64,000 bases of DNA, from the NCBI GenBank assembly GCA_012932865.1, contig SAXG01000023.1, positions 124,001 to 188,000 on the forward strand. Reading direction: 5' to 3'. The notes below the pieces were generated by a model. It was not told the DNA's origin. It saw only the letters and a list, made by a program, of their open reading frames with translations, and ran no database searches. Each line of letters starts with the position of its first letter. Positions within the stretch are counted from its first letter, which is position 1. This document shows positions 33,934 through 45,725 of this stretch, piece by piece. Origin of the DNA: Amylostereum areolatum (Eukaryota > Basidiomycota > Agaricomycetes > Russulales > Stereaceae). A program made the position numbers and the translations under genes.

Positions 33934-34469
33934 ACCCCGCGCACGAATCTCGCCGCCGGCGCCGTCCCTGTTCATGGTTCTCGCTCCTTCGCGCGTTTGG
34001 TCGCAGACGGTTGTATGTATATATAGGTGTTCATGTGGACAGTGTTCTCGAAGCGAAGGGTCGCACTGTCTTGAGCCGAAGAAGGGAAAGAGAAGGAAAC
34101 AATAGCCCACGAAATGCGATATATTTTCTACTTGTACGGCCTTGCACTGAATCCGAAAGCTCAAGAGCGAGAGCAAAGTTCGCGCGGGTGGGGTAAGACT
34201 TACGGATGATTTGTACACAGCCAGCTTCATGACTTGGAGATGGAATAGCGCCCCCTGGCCTCATCGGTGACGTCACTCCCCTCTCCTCCCAAAACGTCAC
34301 GTCACTCCCATCCGCAGGTCCTCCGCTCAACTCCCCCATATAAAAGCCCTTTTCATCCAGTCCCATCGAAGAGCATTCACCCACACCCAACCCATCAAAT
34401 TCAACCTCATATCCCAGCCGAACTTCCTCTTCAAATCCCCCAAGTTTACGACCCAGTCCAAACTACGCC
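33934..34469. other. Calmodulin 3' UTR and promoter of next gene
   Basis: No gene. Contains a TATA box at 34339-34346 and CGTCA-type motifs near 34270-34310. Confidence 0.55.
34339..34346 (+). promoter_or_regulatory. TATA box of the 34470 gene
   Basis: TATAAAAG, 131 nt upstream of the ATG at 34470; two CGTCACTCCC-type motifs lie 40-75 nt further up. Confidence 0.65.
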
Positions 34470-35076
34470 ATGTCGCACACCCGGATCAACCCCGCGCTCG
34501 ACTTCGACTCGCAGAACGATACCCCCAGCCCGCTCGCGCAAACCCCCGTCTCCCAAACCCCCGCCTCCGAATCTACGCCGTCGGCCGCCCCACCGCCCGC
34601 CCCGGCCGGCCAGGACGACTACCCGCCCCAGCTGCATGCCGGCAAAGTCGGCTACGGGCCCTCGTACGGACGCGGCGTGGTGCGTGTCCCCCCCCTCTCA
34701 TCGTCCCTAAGCAGCGCACCAGGCTGATCGACGCGGTGGACGACCGTTTGCAGGGCATGGGCGAGAAGATCGCGGGCGTGAAGGAGGAGGTCGTCGGCAA
34801 GGTCCTGCGCAAGCCCGAGACGGTCGAACACGGGCACCTGCGGCGGACGGGCGAGCTCAAGCGGCAGGAGCAGGACGCGAAGGTCGGTCTGTCCGGATGT
34901 TCTCGACCTCCTTTCACCTGGGGCTCATCCGACGATCCGGTTCACAGGACCGCGCCGCCTTCGGTGACCCGCAGGAGCAGGAGCAGGAGCAGCAGGCGGC
35001 ATCCACAGCACAGGTCGGCGAGGGCCCCCATACGGGCGACCAGGAGCGCGCGCGCGAGAATGTGCGTGTGGTCTAA
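34470..35076 (+). CDS. Small hydrophilic protein, CsbD/LEA-like composition
   Basis: Three exons. Exon 1 (ATG 34470) encodes MSHTRINPALDFDSQND, a Pro/Ser/Thr-rich part and YPPQLHAGKVGYGPSYGRGV. Exon 2 encodes GMGEKIAGVKEEVVGKVLRK and PETVEHGHLRRTGELKRQEQ, an amphipathic, charge-rich helix resembling small bacterial/fungal stress proteins of the CsbD kind. Exon 3 encodes DRAAFGDPQEQEQEQQAAS and ends ARENVRVV, TAA 35074-35076. About 155 residues, no signal peptide or membrane segment. Role in stress is inferred from composition. It mirrors the small gene at 29717-30119 in position relative to a tRNA-Pro. Confidence 0.75.
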
Positions 35077-35532
35077 GCCGCGCGCAATCGTAGTCGTCTG
35101 CAACGTTCGAGGAAGACGCGGTTGGTCGGTAGCGCTCTAGAATGTAAATCTCTTCCGAGAGAATGGACGCTGTAATTGTATACCTCGGTTCGGTTTGTTC
35201 GTCACAGGCAGAAGAACGCCTTGGCGAACAATGTTCACACCCTGGACCGGAAATGTCGAGACCGGGTGACCAACTTGTAGATTATTGAACAGACGGTAGA
35301 GATGACGTGCCGTTCCACTAGCCAGACCGGCGTATACCACTACCGTTACTCGACCGCTACACCGTGATGCGAATATGAGAACCTGGCTATGATCACTGAC
35401 TAGTATGTCATTGTCCGGGGCACCAAAAACCCGAATCTGTAAGACCAAGTTATTAGTCTGTAATGGGATACAAATTATTATTACAATGTTACAGCCAGCA
35501 AAATCCTACAACGAACAACGACGCGCAGAACG
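35077..35532. other. Intergenic stretch
   Basis: 3' UTR of the small hydrophilic gene. A 103-codon minus-strand frame (35137-35448) has no recognisable content. Nothing else seen. Confidence 0.5.
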
Positions 35533-35617
35533 GGCCTGGCCGGGAATTGAACCCGGGACCTCCTCCAAACAAGTTTGAACACCCTAAGAAGGAATCATAC
35601 TACTAGACCACCAGGCC
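35533..35617 (-). tRNA. tRNA-Pro(AGG) with intron, second copy
   Basis: Mature sequence is base-for-base the same as the tRNA at 29356-29440 (acceptor GGCCTGG/CCAGGCC, anticodon AGG), but the 14-nt intron differs (TGTTCAAACTTGTT). Opposite strand to the first copy. Confidence 0.95.
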
Positions 35618-35928
35618 AGCTGAGAGGTGGTCCAAACTTACATTCAGGGACCTCGGAGTCCCTTGCCTTGACTTTGATGCTTTGCGCCCAGATTACGGTA
35701 CAGTGGGAGAGATATGGAGGGTAATATACAGCATGGGGGGAATACGATGAACAGGACTAGATAGCGTTTGACGAACGATAACAAAACAAGACGACAGAAG
35801 CAATTTACGCAAAGCAAAACAAACCATGACGAGCGAGCCCATTTCTCCTCCTTCAATCCTGCAACCCTCAACCAAAGAAACAGCCGAACGCCCCGCCCCG
35901 CTGGCTCGAGGGCGAAGACAACGCGATG

Positions 35929-38900
35929 CTAAGCTTCAGGAGAAGCCCCAAACTCAGTACGCGAGCAGGAGAGCCACGCGAACCACATCATCATGCGGAG
36001 CTGCAGCACGTCCTCCTTCCACACCTTGGTCAAATTCTCCCTGCGGAACTCCTCCGTCAACTGCGCGCACTTGGCGATGTTCTCCGGGCTGACGAAGTCC
36101 GCCGCGACCTTGATGCAGTCCGCGAGGTTGCATACCTGTCGACACGTCCGGTCAGCTCGGCACCTATGCAAGGACGAAGGAGGAGATGCCTGTCGTACCT
36201 GGTGCGCGCATCCCGCAGGGATGAACACGGCCTGTCCTGGAAACTGGTACACCCTGAAGCTCTGCACACCATGTTTCTCAAACAACTCTTTACGCATATC
36301 CGCGTCGAGATAGTAGTGCTGGGCATGGATCGGGTCGACGGTGTTGGGGTCCCCGAACTTGGAACGTAGGTACTTCCTGATCTCGTCCGCGTCCTCCGCT
36401 CGGAAAAGGTCCCACGCGGCGCACCCCGCGCGCCCGTCGGGACCGCGCTCGGCGTACACCATCATGTTGACCGCGTCGGCCATGTCCATGTGCAACCGCG
36501 TCGAGCCATGCGAACCTGCGGTCTCGAACGTCGCTTGTGCGTTGTACATCTTCGGACCTGTGTGCGCGTGCCGGGAGTCAGCGAAAGCACGGAGGGAAAG
36601 GACGGGAAGAAGGAGAGCGTACCGATGTCGGGCGCGACGGTGTTCGACGGGAAGTGCGACGCGACGTTGAGCACGCCGTCGCGGCGGGTGTAGGTCGGCA
36701 CGGGCACCGCCTTCGCGAAGTCGGCGTAGAGCTCCGGGAAGGAGACTTTGAAGTCGGATGAAGGAGGCCAGTCCTTGAGCTTCCACACGTCGTCCTCGGG
36801 GCCCACGAGCGCGTCGCGCTGACCGAACTTCTCGAAGAACTCGCCGACGGTGACCGTCTTCGTGCTCTCGGACTGGCACTCGACGATCATGCACTCCTGC
36901 TTGCCGTACTCTTGCTTGAAGTACTCCGGCGTCCACTGGATGTCGAACTTGGGGAGCAGGCCGGTGACGACGATCGGCGCGCCCTCGGCCCAGACGCGGC
37001 GGAAGACGTCCTCGGTGAGGGCTTCGTCGGTGAAGGTGGGCGCGGCGTGGCTGGGCACGCCGGAGGGGTCGATCATGATGGGTAGCTCGGTTTCAGGGAA
37101 AGTTTGGGCGGAAGGAGGGTTGACGGCAGGAGTAATAAGCTGTCCGATGGGTTCTTCGACGGTGTGTACAGGGGCGGAAAAAGTCGCGGGCGAGACCAGC
37201 TGGTCAGGGAGAGATAGAGCTACCACAACCGGTGTACTTGCTTTAGAGACTTCGGCGCTGTCCAACGGCAAAGCAGTGGGCATGTACGCGATGGGAGGGA
37301 GAGAGTGGTTGCGTGTTTGAGAAGCGTAAGACAGCTCATCAATGATAGGGGCGGAAGGCTCATCAGGTTTGAGGGCAGGCGCGATACTGGGAGGCGGGGT
37401 ATCAACTGTGTCTCGTGGTTGAGGAGGCGGTGGTGCATCCTGAGAAGATGCAGGTAGGGGTGGGGAGCCGTTCAAAGGCAGAGAGAACGTGAACGGAGTG
37501 GATTGGGGAGGTATGACAAACACGTCGGGCGAAGGAGCCGCAAGTGGGGATGGAAAGGAGGGCGTAGAAGCAGCAACATCTTGGACAACACCATCCGCGC
37601 CTGAAACGGGAGGAGCAAGGGAGTGGTCAGCGCGGTCCATTGCTTGGCTCGGCCTTTCCGCGACTACGATGTCGGCCATGACGATATCTTCCTCCAAGGC
37701 TGGATACTGAAGGGCAAGATCTTCTTCGCTTAACAGGGGAGCCTCTGTAGGAGCTGCAGGTGCGGAAACACTGTCGAGCGCAGAGGGGCGTTGAGTGATG
37801 GATTCTGCGAATTCCAGAGGTTCATCGTGCGGCATGAGGTCTACAGTGGTACTCGGCAAATTTTCTCCAAAGAGAGAAAGAGGAAAACTTACCAGGAAGA
37901 GCGTCGTGGTCGGGCTGAGCCAAGATGCCCTCCATCTCTTCCACGATGCCAACCAGTTGTGCCGTTGTGAAACGCGACGTGCGCACGAAGTCTTTCGGTT
38001 TGTGGGGTTTCCTAAAATGACACAAGAGGAATTCTGCTTTGGCCGGATCGGAGAAAACTTTGGTGGACGGGTCTGCCTCTGCCCACAGTTGCAGTACTCG
38101 CTCATGGCAGTCAGAGCAGGCTTCGCGGCCGCAGCCCCTACACATCCACGTGCCAGAGAAGAGCGAAGTCATGCACGTATCTGTCAGCGATGATCAGTAC
38201 AGGTTGCACAAAAGGTAAAGAGCGGCATACCACATGTCGCGCGTACATGAGTTTCGAGCGAACGCCACCCTACTGCATCGTCAGCATCTTTCAGCTGTAG
38301 ATGCTCCAGCTCTTGCTTGAGGGTAGGGAGGAGGGCCTGAGCAATGGTGCGCTAAGAAGCAGGTTAGTTTACACCAGAGTATGTAAGATCGTAAGAGGAA
38401 ATTTCTCACCTTTGTCCGCCGAATGTGCACGGGCCCAAGAGGGATGTTCCACTCGGTCGGGAAATGGAATGTCGGTGATTGAGAGGCGACCTGGACGTTG
38501 TCCGTTGGTGGCACCAGATGACTGCCTGCGACCTCATCTTTTTCATTGAAGGCGATTACGCGTATGTTCATGAATCGACAGCTATCGCCTGCTTGGCGGC
38601 GAGTGCACGCAACACAGGTAGAAACGCCGACGCCGGTTTTATAGCGGGGAACGTAACAGCGGTGGGTCTGAACCAGGGAGTGGGTCGCAACTAAGTAGAT
38701 GTAAGGAACAAGTTGGAATAGAGTTAGGGCAAGATCGCGCACCTAACTTCGATTTTGAGGGACCCGCAGCTCTATTTGGCTGCACCGCGGACAATGGCGG
38801 TCGTGAATGGGAGGCAGCAGCGGCCATAGATAGCTGTCTTGACGTAGGAAGAGCTGTTGGAAGCCACCGTTGGTGAGCGGAGACGATAGGCGCGAGATCA

Positions 38901-39155
38901 GGAAGCGACGTACCCGTGAAACTTGGAGCCCTTGGCCGCTTCGACGCCGTGCCGTCACTTTGCGAGTCAGGGGATTTCCGCTTTTTCGGGCGAGAGGACT
39001 TGGGCTTAGATGTGGCCCGTGCTGTTGAGAGACTGAGTTGGTTGTGGTCTATTCACTTGAACATGGAACATACAGGACGAGGAAGGCGAGCCCTCCACGA
39101 GAACTTCACCGCTCGGGGGACGCTCGTTGTCGTTGACGGTATAGGGGGGCGCCAT
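35929..39155 (-). CDS. JmjC histone demethylase, KDM3/JHDM2-like
   Basis: Iron- and 2-oxoglutarate-dependent lysine demethylase of the KDM3 type, which acts on methylated H3K9 in characterised members. Starts at ATG 39155 (MAPPYTVNDNERPPSGEVLVEG). The next exon holds a nuclear-localisation-like run (SRPKKRKSPDSQSDGT). Mid-protein: a Cys-rich zinc finger (MCRGCGREACSDCHERVLQLW) and KPHKPKDFVRTSRFTT, then a long Ser/Pro-rich linker. The JmjC part has EGAPIVVTGLLPKFDIQWTP, the HxD iron ligands (LHMDMADAVNMMVY) and the distal His (GCAHQ followed by VCNLADCIKVAADFVSPENI). It ends SRTEFGASPEA, TAG 35931-35929. At least nine introns. All ligands are present, so it is probably active. Confidence 0.88.
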
Positions 39156-39406
39156 ATCGAGCGTCGAAGGGTAAGTGTGTGACTCCTGAAGTCGATGCTC
39201 GACAGGAGACAACAACATGATGGGAAAGGAGAAACGGAAAGTGGCGTGGTCGTGGTCAGAAAGCAAGGAGAGGTCGAGTTCAGTCGAGCCCGGAGCCGAG
39301 CCAAGGACGCGTGCACGTGATGATGACGATGCCGGCGGGGGGTTCATTTTTTCAGCCGGTATTGACTCGTATGCTTCCTCGTCATCCTCAGTACTTACAC
39401 GCAGTA
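39156..39406. other. Promoter region of the JmjC gene
   Basis: Short flank between the JmjC start and the left end of the pogo element; the TA target site is at 39405-39406. No gene. Confidence 0.55.
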
Positions 39407-39688
39407 CAGGTATTACCCGGTCCTTGAAAGACCGCAGCGATCCGAGCGAAGCAGGGTAGATCGAAGTTTATGGTCAGTGCCAGGGTCTTCAGTATGTACA
39501 GTAGACCGAGTATATGAGACGAGTTTCTGAGCTTCTGCGATGCTGGGGAGTTGTCGCGAAACACCTCTCGACGGGGGACCCGTTCATCGAAACCATCACG
39601 TGGTTGCCTTATAAGGAGCGTACGCGCCCGCGACGCGTCATCCGTCTCATGCGGAAGTCCAGCGCAAGTTCAATATTACACTCTTGCT

Positions 39689-42153
39689 CTAGTCCATATC
39701 GACCTCATCGTCTTCTTCATCCGACTCCTCGTCCAATCGTCGCAAATCATCCAGCTCTTCATCATCCAGATCATCTAAATCAGCGGCAAAATCATCCGGG
39801 ACCACATCAGCTGCAACTTCTCCACTGTCTGAAGCTCCCGCCTCCGTGTTGTCTCCGCCCTCGTTTACATCAACATCGGAATCGCAATTACCGGGAACAG
39901 AAGGTGAGTTGTCCTTGCCTGTTTTGAACCTGTCTGGTGTTGGCTCCCTGGCCGGAGCTTTGGGTTTGGGAGGTAGACGAAGGCCCTCCTTCCGGCAGCG
40001 CTCCTTCTCCATCTCCCATCGTCGCAAGTCGATCGCGCGCTGTTTCTTCTTCCTCTCCGTCGCCTTTTTCCTCCACTGAACCTTTCCCTTGTTTAGCTGT
40101 CGGTTATGGGCGCGAACCACGCGTTCTGTGAGACGAAGACGACGAGCAGCTTGCCCTTTCTGTATGGCACCGGCGAACCCATCACTTGTGAGGTATCGTC
40201 CTACCTTCTTGTTCAGTAGCTCATTCATCTGAGACTTACGTTTCTCTTTCCAGTATAGCTTCTGTGTCAGCTTCTTCAAAGCCATGTCCTGGAGAGCCAT
40301 TGTAGCGTTGTGCCCTTCGATTATTCGGCGCGATGCGTCAAGGTGTGTGCGCATAGTATCTAGTTCGTCCCGCAACGCGTCCCTCTCTTTGATCACCCCG
40401 TTCATGGATGCATCATAAGGGAGTGGATGTTCGAGAAGGTTGCGAACCTTGTCCGGAGTAGGGGGGACTTGAACAAACAAAGGAGCTGGGATACGACATG
40501 ATGAGTTGACCTCAGCATCGGGGCGGGTGACGAATGCGGCATCTGTTTGTTGAAGGTGCGTAACCGTCTCTTGGGCTACAGCTTGCTTCCGAGGAGTGTA
40601 CAAGGCCTGACTAATGGTGGTAGCCTGCTGATTCAAGTTCGCTGGGGTGGGTAATCCTTGCAAATCCTGCGGACGGTCTACAGACATGTGCATCAGGTTC
40701 CGAGTCGTCGTCAGCAGGCAGATGCAGGCACATACCTTGACCTTGTGGTCCAAGTGCAGGATCTACCTCTGTTGTATTGTCTCTTTGAGGCTGGCATACG
40801 GTCTGGATAAGGGATACTACAGCGCGAACCGGTGCTGGGTATGGAAGCGGGAACGTGACATTGGTGGATGTTTCCTGGCTGGGTGCCAGTGCACGGCTCG
40901 GGACTGCCTGGGGTTTGAATGGGCTTAACCCGGTTGTCCGGAATGCGGCAAGAATGTTGCTTTCACTAAAAGCTTTCTCGAATGGTTTCTTGATAAGTAT
41001 GAGAAATGTGGTCTTCGTAACCCGGTCGTGAGTGCGTTCCCATCGCTGACGTGCTTTTGCATACAGAGTCTTGAAAGCACCAAATACGACAACATCAAGA
41101 CCCTGAAGCCACTGCGTTGAATTTGGTACGTAACCTATCATTTCGATCCTGTGGGCCCGCGCGTATTCAAGGACATCATATGTGAGGTGGCTGCCATGGG
41201 AGTCGAGATACAATGTGCGCCACTCGTTGGGATCTTCGGGCCGTGTTCTCTCCTCAAACTCATGGATCCAATGCAGGAAGAGCTCGCCGTCCATACTCCC
41301 TTTTGGCGAGAGTGCAATCCTGGCAACCAATGGTCAGTTAGTTTCCTTTCGTCGGAGGTGTCAACACTCACGAGCACTTTAGGTCATTAAATTCATGCCA
41401 CCGGGCCTGATATCGGACACCTCGGAAGATAACTGTGGGTGGAAATGAGACCTTTCCATTGGCACAGATTGTGCACATCATGGTTAGGCTCTCACGAGTG
41501 CCATCGCGCAGACGGTGCTGACTTTTCAAACCGACAGGACCGATAACCCTCTGTACGCCCCCGCCTCGGTCCAGCATCACATTTGTTTCATCCGCCACAT
41601 GTTCGTTCTCGATGCGAAGGTTCCTGGCTTCTTTTATGCTCCGTACAACATCCATGTATTCGGAAAGGTTGGTTGGGTTTAGTGCCCGACCGCGCTTGGT
41701 GTCTATGTCGGAACTGGAATAGATGCGCAGCTCACGGTCATGGCGCTCGAGAAACCTGTAGGCCCAATTATGACCAATGGAGTGTGTATTTGGGGAGGAG
41801 GATGGACGTGCATCAAGGATAGCCTGTGCCATTTCTGTGATGATGTCGTGGGTAGGGGGAAGCATGCGGCAAGCCATCTGCTTAACATCCTCAACTAGGA
41901 TGCATTCTTCGACCTCGGTAAGGACCTGTTTTTCGGAGTTAAACTGCTGAATTGATTGGCCCCCATTGTGGCGACGCCATAACGTGGTTGCTGATACGTT
42001 GTACTGTGCTGCAATAGGCTTGTATCCCTGACGCTCGCCGCGTGGCTTGCCCAGTTCTGCTCGCAAGGCTTCAAGAGCTTGAGACAAGCGCTCCTCGCGT
42101 GAACGTGCATCAATGTGCTTTCCATGGGATTTTGTAATAGCTTTGCGTACCAT
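39689..42153 (-). CDS. pogo-family DDE transposase
   Basis: Cut-and-paste transposase. From ATG 42153 (MVRKAITKSHGKHIDARS): N-terminal psq/CENP-B-type helix-turn-helix (YKPIAAQYNVSATTLWRRHNG), a second DNA-binding part (AYRFLERHDRELRIYSSSD), and the DDE_1 catalytic core with first D in ADETNVMLDRGG, second D in LYLDSHGSHLT and third D in STQWLQGLDVVVFGAFK. Two introns, both with clean GT-AG and matching phase (donors near 41371 and 40735). A long C-terminal extension follows with a basic coiled part (GKVQWRKKATERKKKQRAID) and an acidic end (DEESDEEDDEVDMD), TAG 39691-39689. No stop or frameshift inside: the enzyme could be active. Confidence 0.92.
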
Positions 42154-42370
42154 GCTAGACGGAAATAGGGAGGTAGGAGGAGGGAACGAGCAACAATCGC
42201 GCTCACCATGAGCTGGCGCGCTGGCGATTCCTATGCACGTGATCGCATCGCGTGTACGGATACCTTCCTCTGTCCTTCTTACTGCCTTGATCACGAACCT
42301 CTCCTTGGACCAGTTGAATTCTTTTTGGATGCGGGGTATATGAGTGTGTAATATGTATCTACGGTCCCAA

Positions 42371-43754
42371 CATCAGGAAAACTCCACTTACTTGACAGTG
42401 CCTTGGGACCCTTGGGCAAGTCACCCAAGGCCCCAAGCTCTAAGTAACATGGCACTTGGCCAAGCCATGTCCCTTTACTTGTCCAAGGTCAGCTATAACT
42501 TGAACATGCCTTCCTAGGCACTTGAGGGTCCTGTACAATGTCCTTGAGCATACCTTGCCACTCAAGTACTCATGAGTTAGGTCCTTTTGATAGCTTGAGT
42601 TCTGCCTTGAAGAGCCTTGTCAAGACCTTAGATGCACACACATTTCAGGGATGGGAAATCAAATTGTTATTCATAACTACTAAGTACAGGTAGATACTAC
42701 TAGGTACATGTAGAGAGGTACAACACAAACTAGAAGAGGGATATGCAGCAACACCCAAACGGACATAGAGCACAATCTAAAAGGTAGCGGAGTGAGGATA
42801 GTCAACGCAAAGGCAAACAAAACTGTTAGGAGGAGACACACCTGCTCGTGTCGGCGTTGCGAGCGATGGGCACATTAGCATTGGCGGGTGACGAGGGTGT
42901 GGACGTTGGCGTGTGACGATGGCGTACGCGTTGGCGGATGACGAGGGCGTGCGCGTTGGCGGATGACAAGTGCGTGGCGTCGGCAGGTGACGAGGATGTT
43001 GGTGTCGAGGGCATTGGCGCTGGGGGGTGATGAGGGCGTGCACGTTGGTGAATGATGAGGGCGTACGCGTTGGCGGATGACGAGTGCGTGGCGTCGGCGG
43101 GTGACGAGGGTGTGCGCGTCGGCGGGTGACGAGGGCGTGCATGTCGGCAGATGACGAAGGCGTTGGTGTCGGCGGATGACGAGGGCGTTGGCGTCGAGAG
43201 CATTGGCGCTGGGGGGTGATGAGGGTATGCGCGTTGGCGAATGATGAGGGTGTACGCGTTGGCGGATGATGAGGGCGTGCGCGTTGGCGGGTGACGAGCG
43301 CGTGGCGGTGACGAGGGCGTTGGCATTGGGGATGACGAAGCCGTCGGCGCTGGGGGCGACGCGTGTAGAAGGGTGGCGGGTGACGGTGACGCCGAGGTCG
43401 ACGAATGACGACGGCGACGAGGCCCCAACGACGACAGATGTCGTGGTTGAAGACGAAGAGTAGACACGGCATTGAGCGTCAGCATAACCGGCGAGTCACG
43501 TGACTGTTTCGTTCTCGAAATTTACCAAGTCATGAGTCTGCCTCAGAACTGTAACTATTTGCATCTTCAACCAAGCTACTTACTAAAGTTACAAGTATGA
43601 AAGTAAAATACTATATGTCCAAGGACACTTCCAAGCCCCACTTATCTCACCAAGCTAGCCAGTCTTTTTGTTCCCAGTGTAAGGGTGCCTAAGGCTGATC
43701 TCCAAGTCCAAGCTGCTGGCCAGCACTTCTCAAGTACTTGCAGTTTTCCTGATG
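42371..43754. mobile_element. TIR element nested in the pogo copy
   Basis: Imperfect terminal inverted repeats beginning CATCAGGAAAACT (42371 rightward; 43754 leftward), about 25 of 33 bases alike. No transposase is encoded. The terminus closely resembles the MITE at 46830-47123 (CATCAGGAAAAACC). The flanks read AA on both sides rather than TA, so the target duplication is unproven. The flanking 200 bp at each end are rich in CTTGG/CCAAG motifs; the centre is a minisatellite. Confidence 0.7.
42881..43330. repeat. Minisatellite, about 25-bp unit
   Basis: Imperfect tandem units of GACGAGGGCGTGCGCGTTGG + CGGAT. A higher-order period of about 189 bp is visible: GCATTGGCGC followed by TGGGGGGTGATGAGGG recurs at 43011 and 43200. 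The open minus-strand frames across it (Arg/His/Pro-rich) are a by-product of the repeat. Confidence 0.9.
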
Positions 43755-44106
43755 AAAAATTTCAGATCTCTTTTCAATGCTTAGCTACAGGCCATTTTCG
43801 CATATGTACACCAGTCAATTAATTCTTAGATTTATCCCCTACTCCCAGAACACTTGTGAACCACATGAGAATCAGTCATGACATGCTACCAGCTACCACA
43901 AAAAAATCCGAGCTTATCGTTCTTGCGCGTCACCGAGGATCATCGTTCATTTCAAGGACCGGTCACATTTCAAGGAACGGGTAATACCTGTACTCAGTTC
44001 CCGTCCTTATGACACGATGTTCAAAAAACCAAACCAATGCATTATCCGACCGCCGTCTTGTCATGAGTACTGCCCCACCGAATTCTGCCTTACATGCAGT
44101 ACAGGC

Positions 44107-45283
44107 TCAGGCTTCTGCCAAGTCATCTCCGCTGAACTCCTCCGAGTCAGAGCTACTCTGAGGCTCTGGCACGTCAATGTCCGGGATGTTCTCGAACATC
44201 TGTATGACTTCGCTGAAATGATCTTGCGAGAGAGATGCCGGAGTGCGGTTCGACTTCGTCGCCATGCCAAAGTCAACGAGCCTATACTTATGTTTCCCCT
44301 TGAAGTGCGGAGCCTCCACGGCAGGCTGCAAGGCACTGGGACGTGCGGCTCTAAGTATGTTGTTCTCGGAAATATCTGGGACGACTGGGGAATGTGTCAG
44401 TTGATTAGTGTGGCTTGGAGCGTGCAGAATGGCATACGATTGATACTGAGCGCTTGTACTTCGCTGAACAGGCCACGGATGTCTTTCCTGTATGAAGATG
44501 AATCAGCAGAGGTACTTATAACGGATGCAGAGTGCGAAAAAGCATACATACTTGGATCCCCTGGGAAATAAACCGGACGGGTTCCGACCAAAAGGGCCAC
44601 GGAGTTTTTCCAGCACAATGATTGAGAGAATATCTTGACGCGAAGCTCGTTCCGTCAGCATCGGGTGCGGTAGTTCACCAGTTTCAGTTTCAGGATCAGG
44701 ATCAGCAGCAAACTTGGGCCAGTTGAAGATAGTATACGGGGCGTCATCCGGGGATGTAGTACGTAGATCCATTTCGAACCACCCGTAGCATCGAGGAATA
44801 ACGGACCCTTGGAGAGACTCCATCTCATCGTAAAACCAAGCCTCGCGCGCAAGCATTTCCACACGATTGGTGAACGCAATCTTGACGACGAGTGGAGGGA
44901 TTCTGACAGGGTGGGGAGAGTTCCGTATCCGAACCTTGTTAAGCTCGTGAACGACGGCATTAGAGCCTGCCCCCCTCTTCTCTCCGATCGTGGCGGTGGC
45001 GTGTAGGCACTCGGATGGCGGCAACACGCTCTCGGGGCGAGAAGGGACCTCACGATAAACAGAGGTGGGGTCGAATTCTTCATAAGGGAAGACCTCCGCC
45101 TTAACGAGGTCCTTGGGGATGTTGACACGAGTCAAGCGAGCTGGACATGGTGTCCCGTTGCGATTCAGAATGCCGTTGATGGTCAAAGACCCTATCGAGT
45201 TGAGGTTCTACGATATTGTCAACGTAAGCATGATGCGCAACATGCATACTGAACACCGAGTAAGTACTCACCAGAATGTTCAT
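44107..45283 (-). CDS. Protein-kinase-like protein, fungal expanded type
   Basis: Minus-strand gene from ATG 45283 (MNIL, then an intron, then NLNSIGSLTINGILNRNG). The kinase-like fold shows in order: a lysine strand (PPLVVKIAF), a helix with conserved Glu (REAWFYDEMESLQG), the hinge-like VIPRCYGWFEMDL, a catalytic-loop equivalent VPDISENNIL spliced across an intron (44397-44450 area, branch CTAAT/CTGAC), and the Mg-binding VDFGMATK. HRD is replaced by VPD but Asp and Asn are kept. The end is acidic (SDSEEFSGDDLAEA), TGA 44109-44107. It resembles the large basidiomycete families of divergent kinases seen as single domains; substrate unknown. Activity is plausible but unproven because of the altered catalytic loop. 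Confidence 0.75.
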
Positions 45284-45725
45284 ATCCTGGAGGAGTCTTA
45301 ACACACGTCACACGCGCAGTACCGCGGCTTGCTATATATCTTCAAGTCCCACGTGGAAAACGCGTGTTGTCCCAGAAAGCATTCGGAGAAAGAGCTGAGA
45401 GGGATTCAAGGGTGGTGAGTCGGAGGATTCGAGGAAGACATGGCAATTGACGCACCTGCCAGAAGTGTAGTCCTTCGAAGTAAGACGAGGAACGCCAAGG
45501 TGAAACGACGACATGTTACTCCGCAAAGAAGATATGTAATACAACAAATGGAACAAGATGGGTATGCAATGGTAAAATCTGCAGATCTATGTGGTAAATA
45601 GCCAGCGAGAAGTAAGCTATAGAGTAAACTAATAAAGATATGAAAGGCGTGGAAGGATGCAGACCGAGAGAACACTGATGCCCCGAAAGAAAAAGAAGGA
45701 TCTCACCCATAAGCTTATGTCCTCT
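45284..45725. other. Intergenic stretch
   Basis: Promoter of the kinase-like gene and 3' flank of coiled-coil gene A. No gene seen. Confidence 0.5.

Larger units (their letters stand above)
39407..43991 (-). mobile_element. pogo/Tigger-type DNA transposon
   Basis: Terminal inverted repeats CAGGTATTACCCG-G/T-TCCTTGAAA (39407-39429 and 43969-43991), 22 of 23 bases matching, flanked on both sides by TA (39405-39406 and 43992-43993), the duplication made by Tc1/mariner/pogo elements. A single transposase gene fills the left part. The right part contains a second TIR element (42371-43754); without it the pogo copy would be about 3.2 kb. A subterminal TTTCAAGG motif repeats at 43951 and 43969. Confidence 0.93.

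Noticed and set aside
42900..43320. CRISPR-like regularly spaced repeats
   Set aside because: A eukaryotic minisatellite: units are degenerate, contiguous and without unique spacers.
42777..43485. Long minus-strand frames of 219 and 231 codons rich in Arg, His and Pro
   Set aside because: They cross the 25-bp minisatellite and exist in two overlapping frames; repeat by-product.
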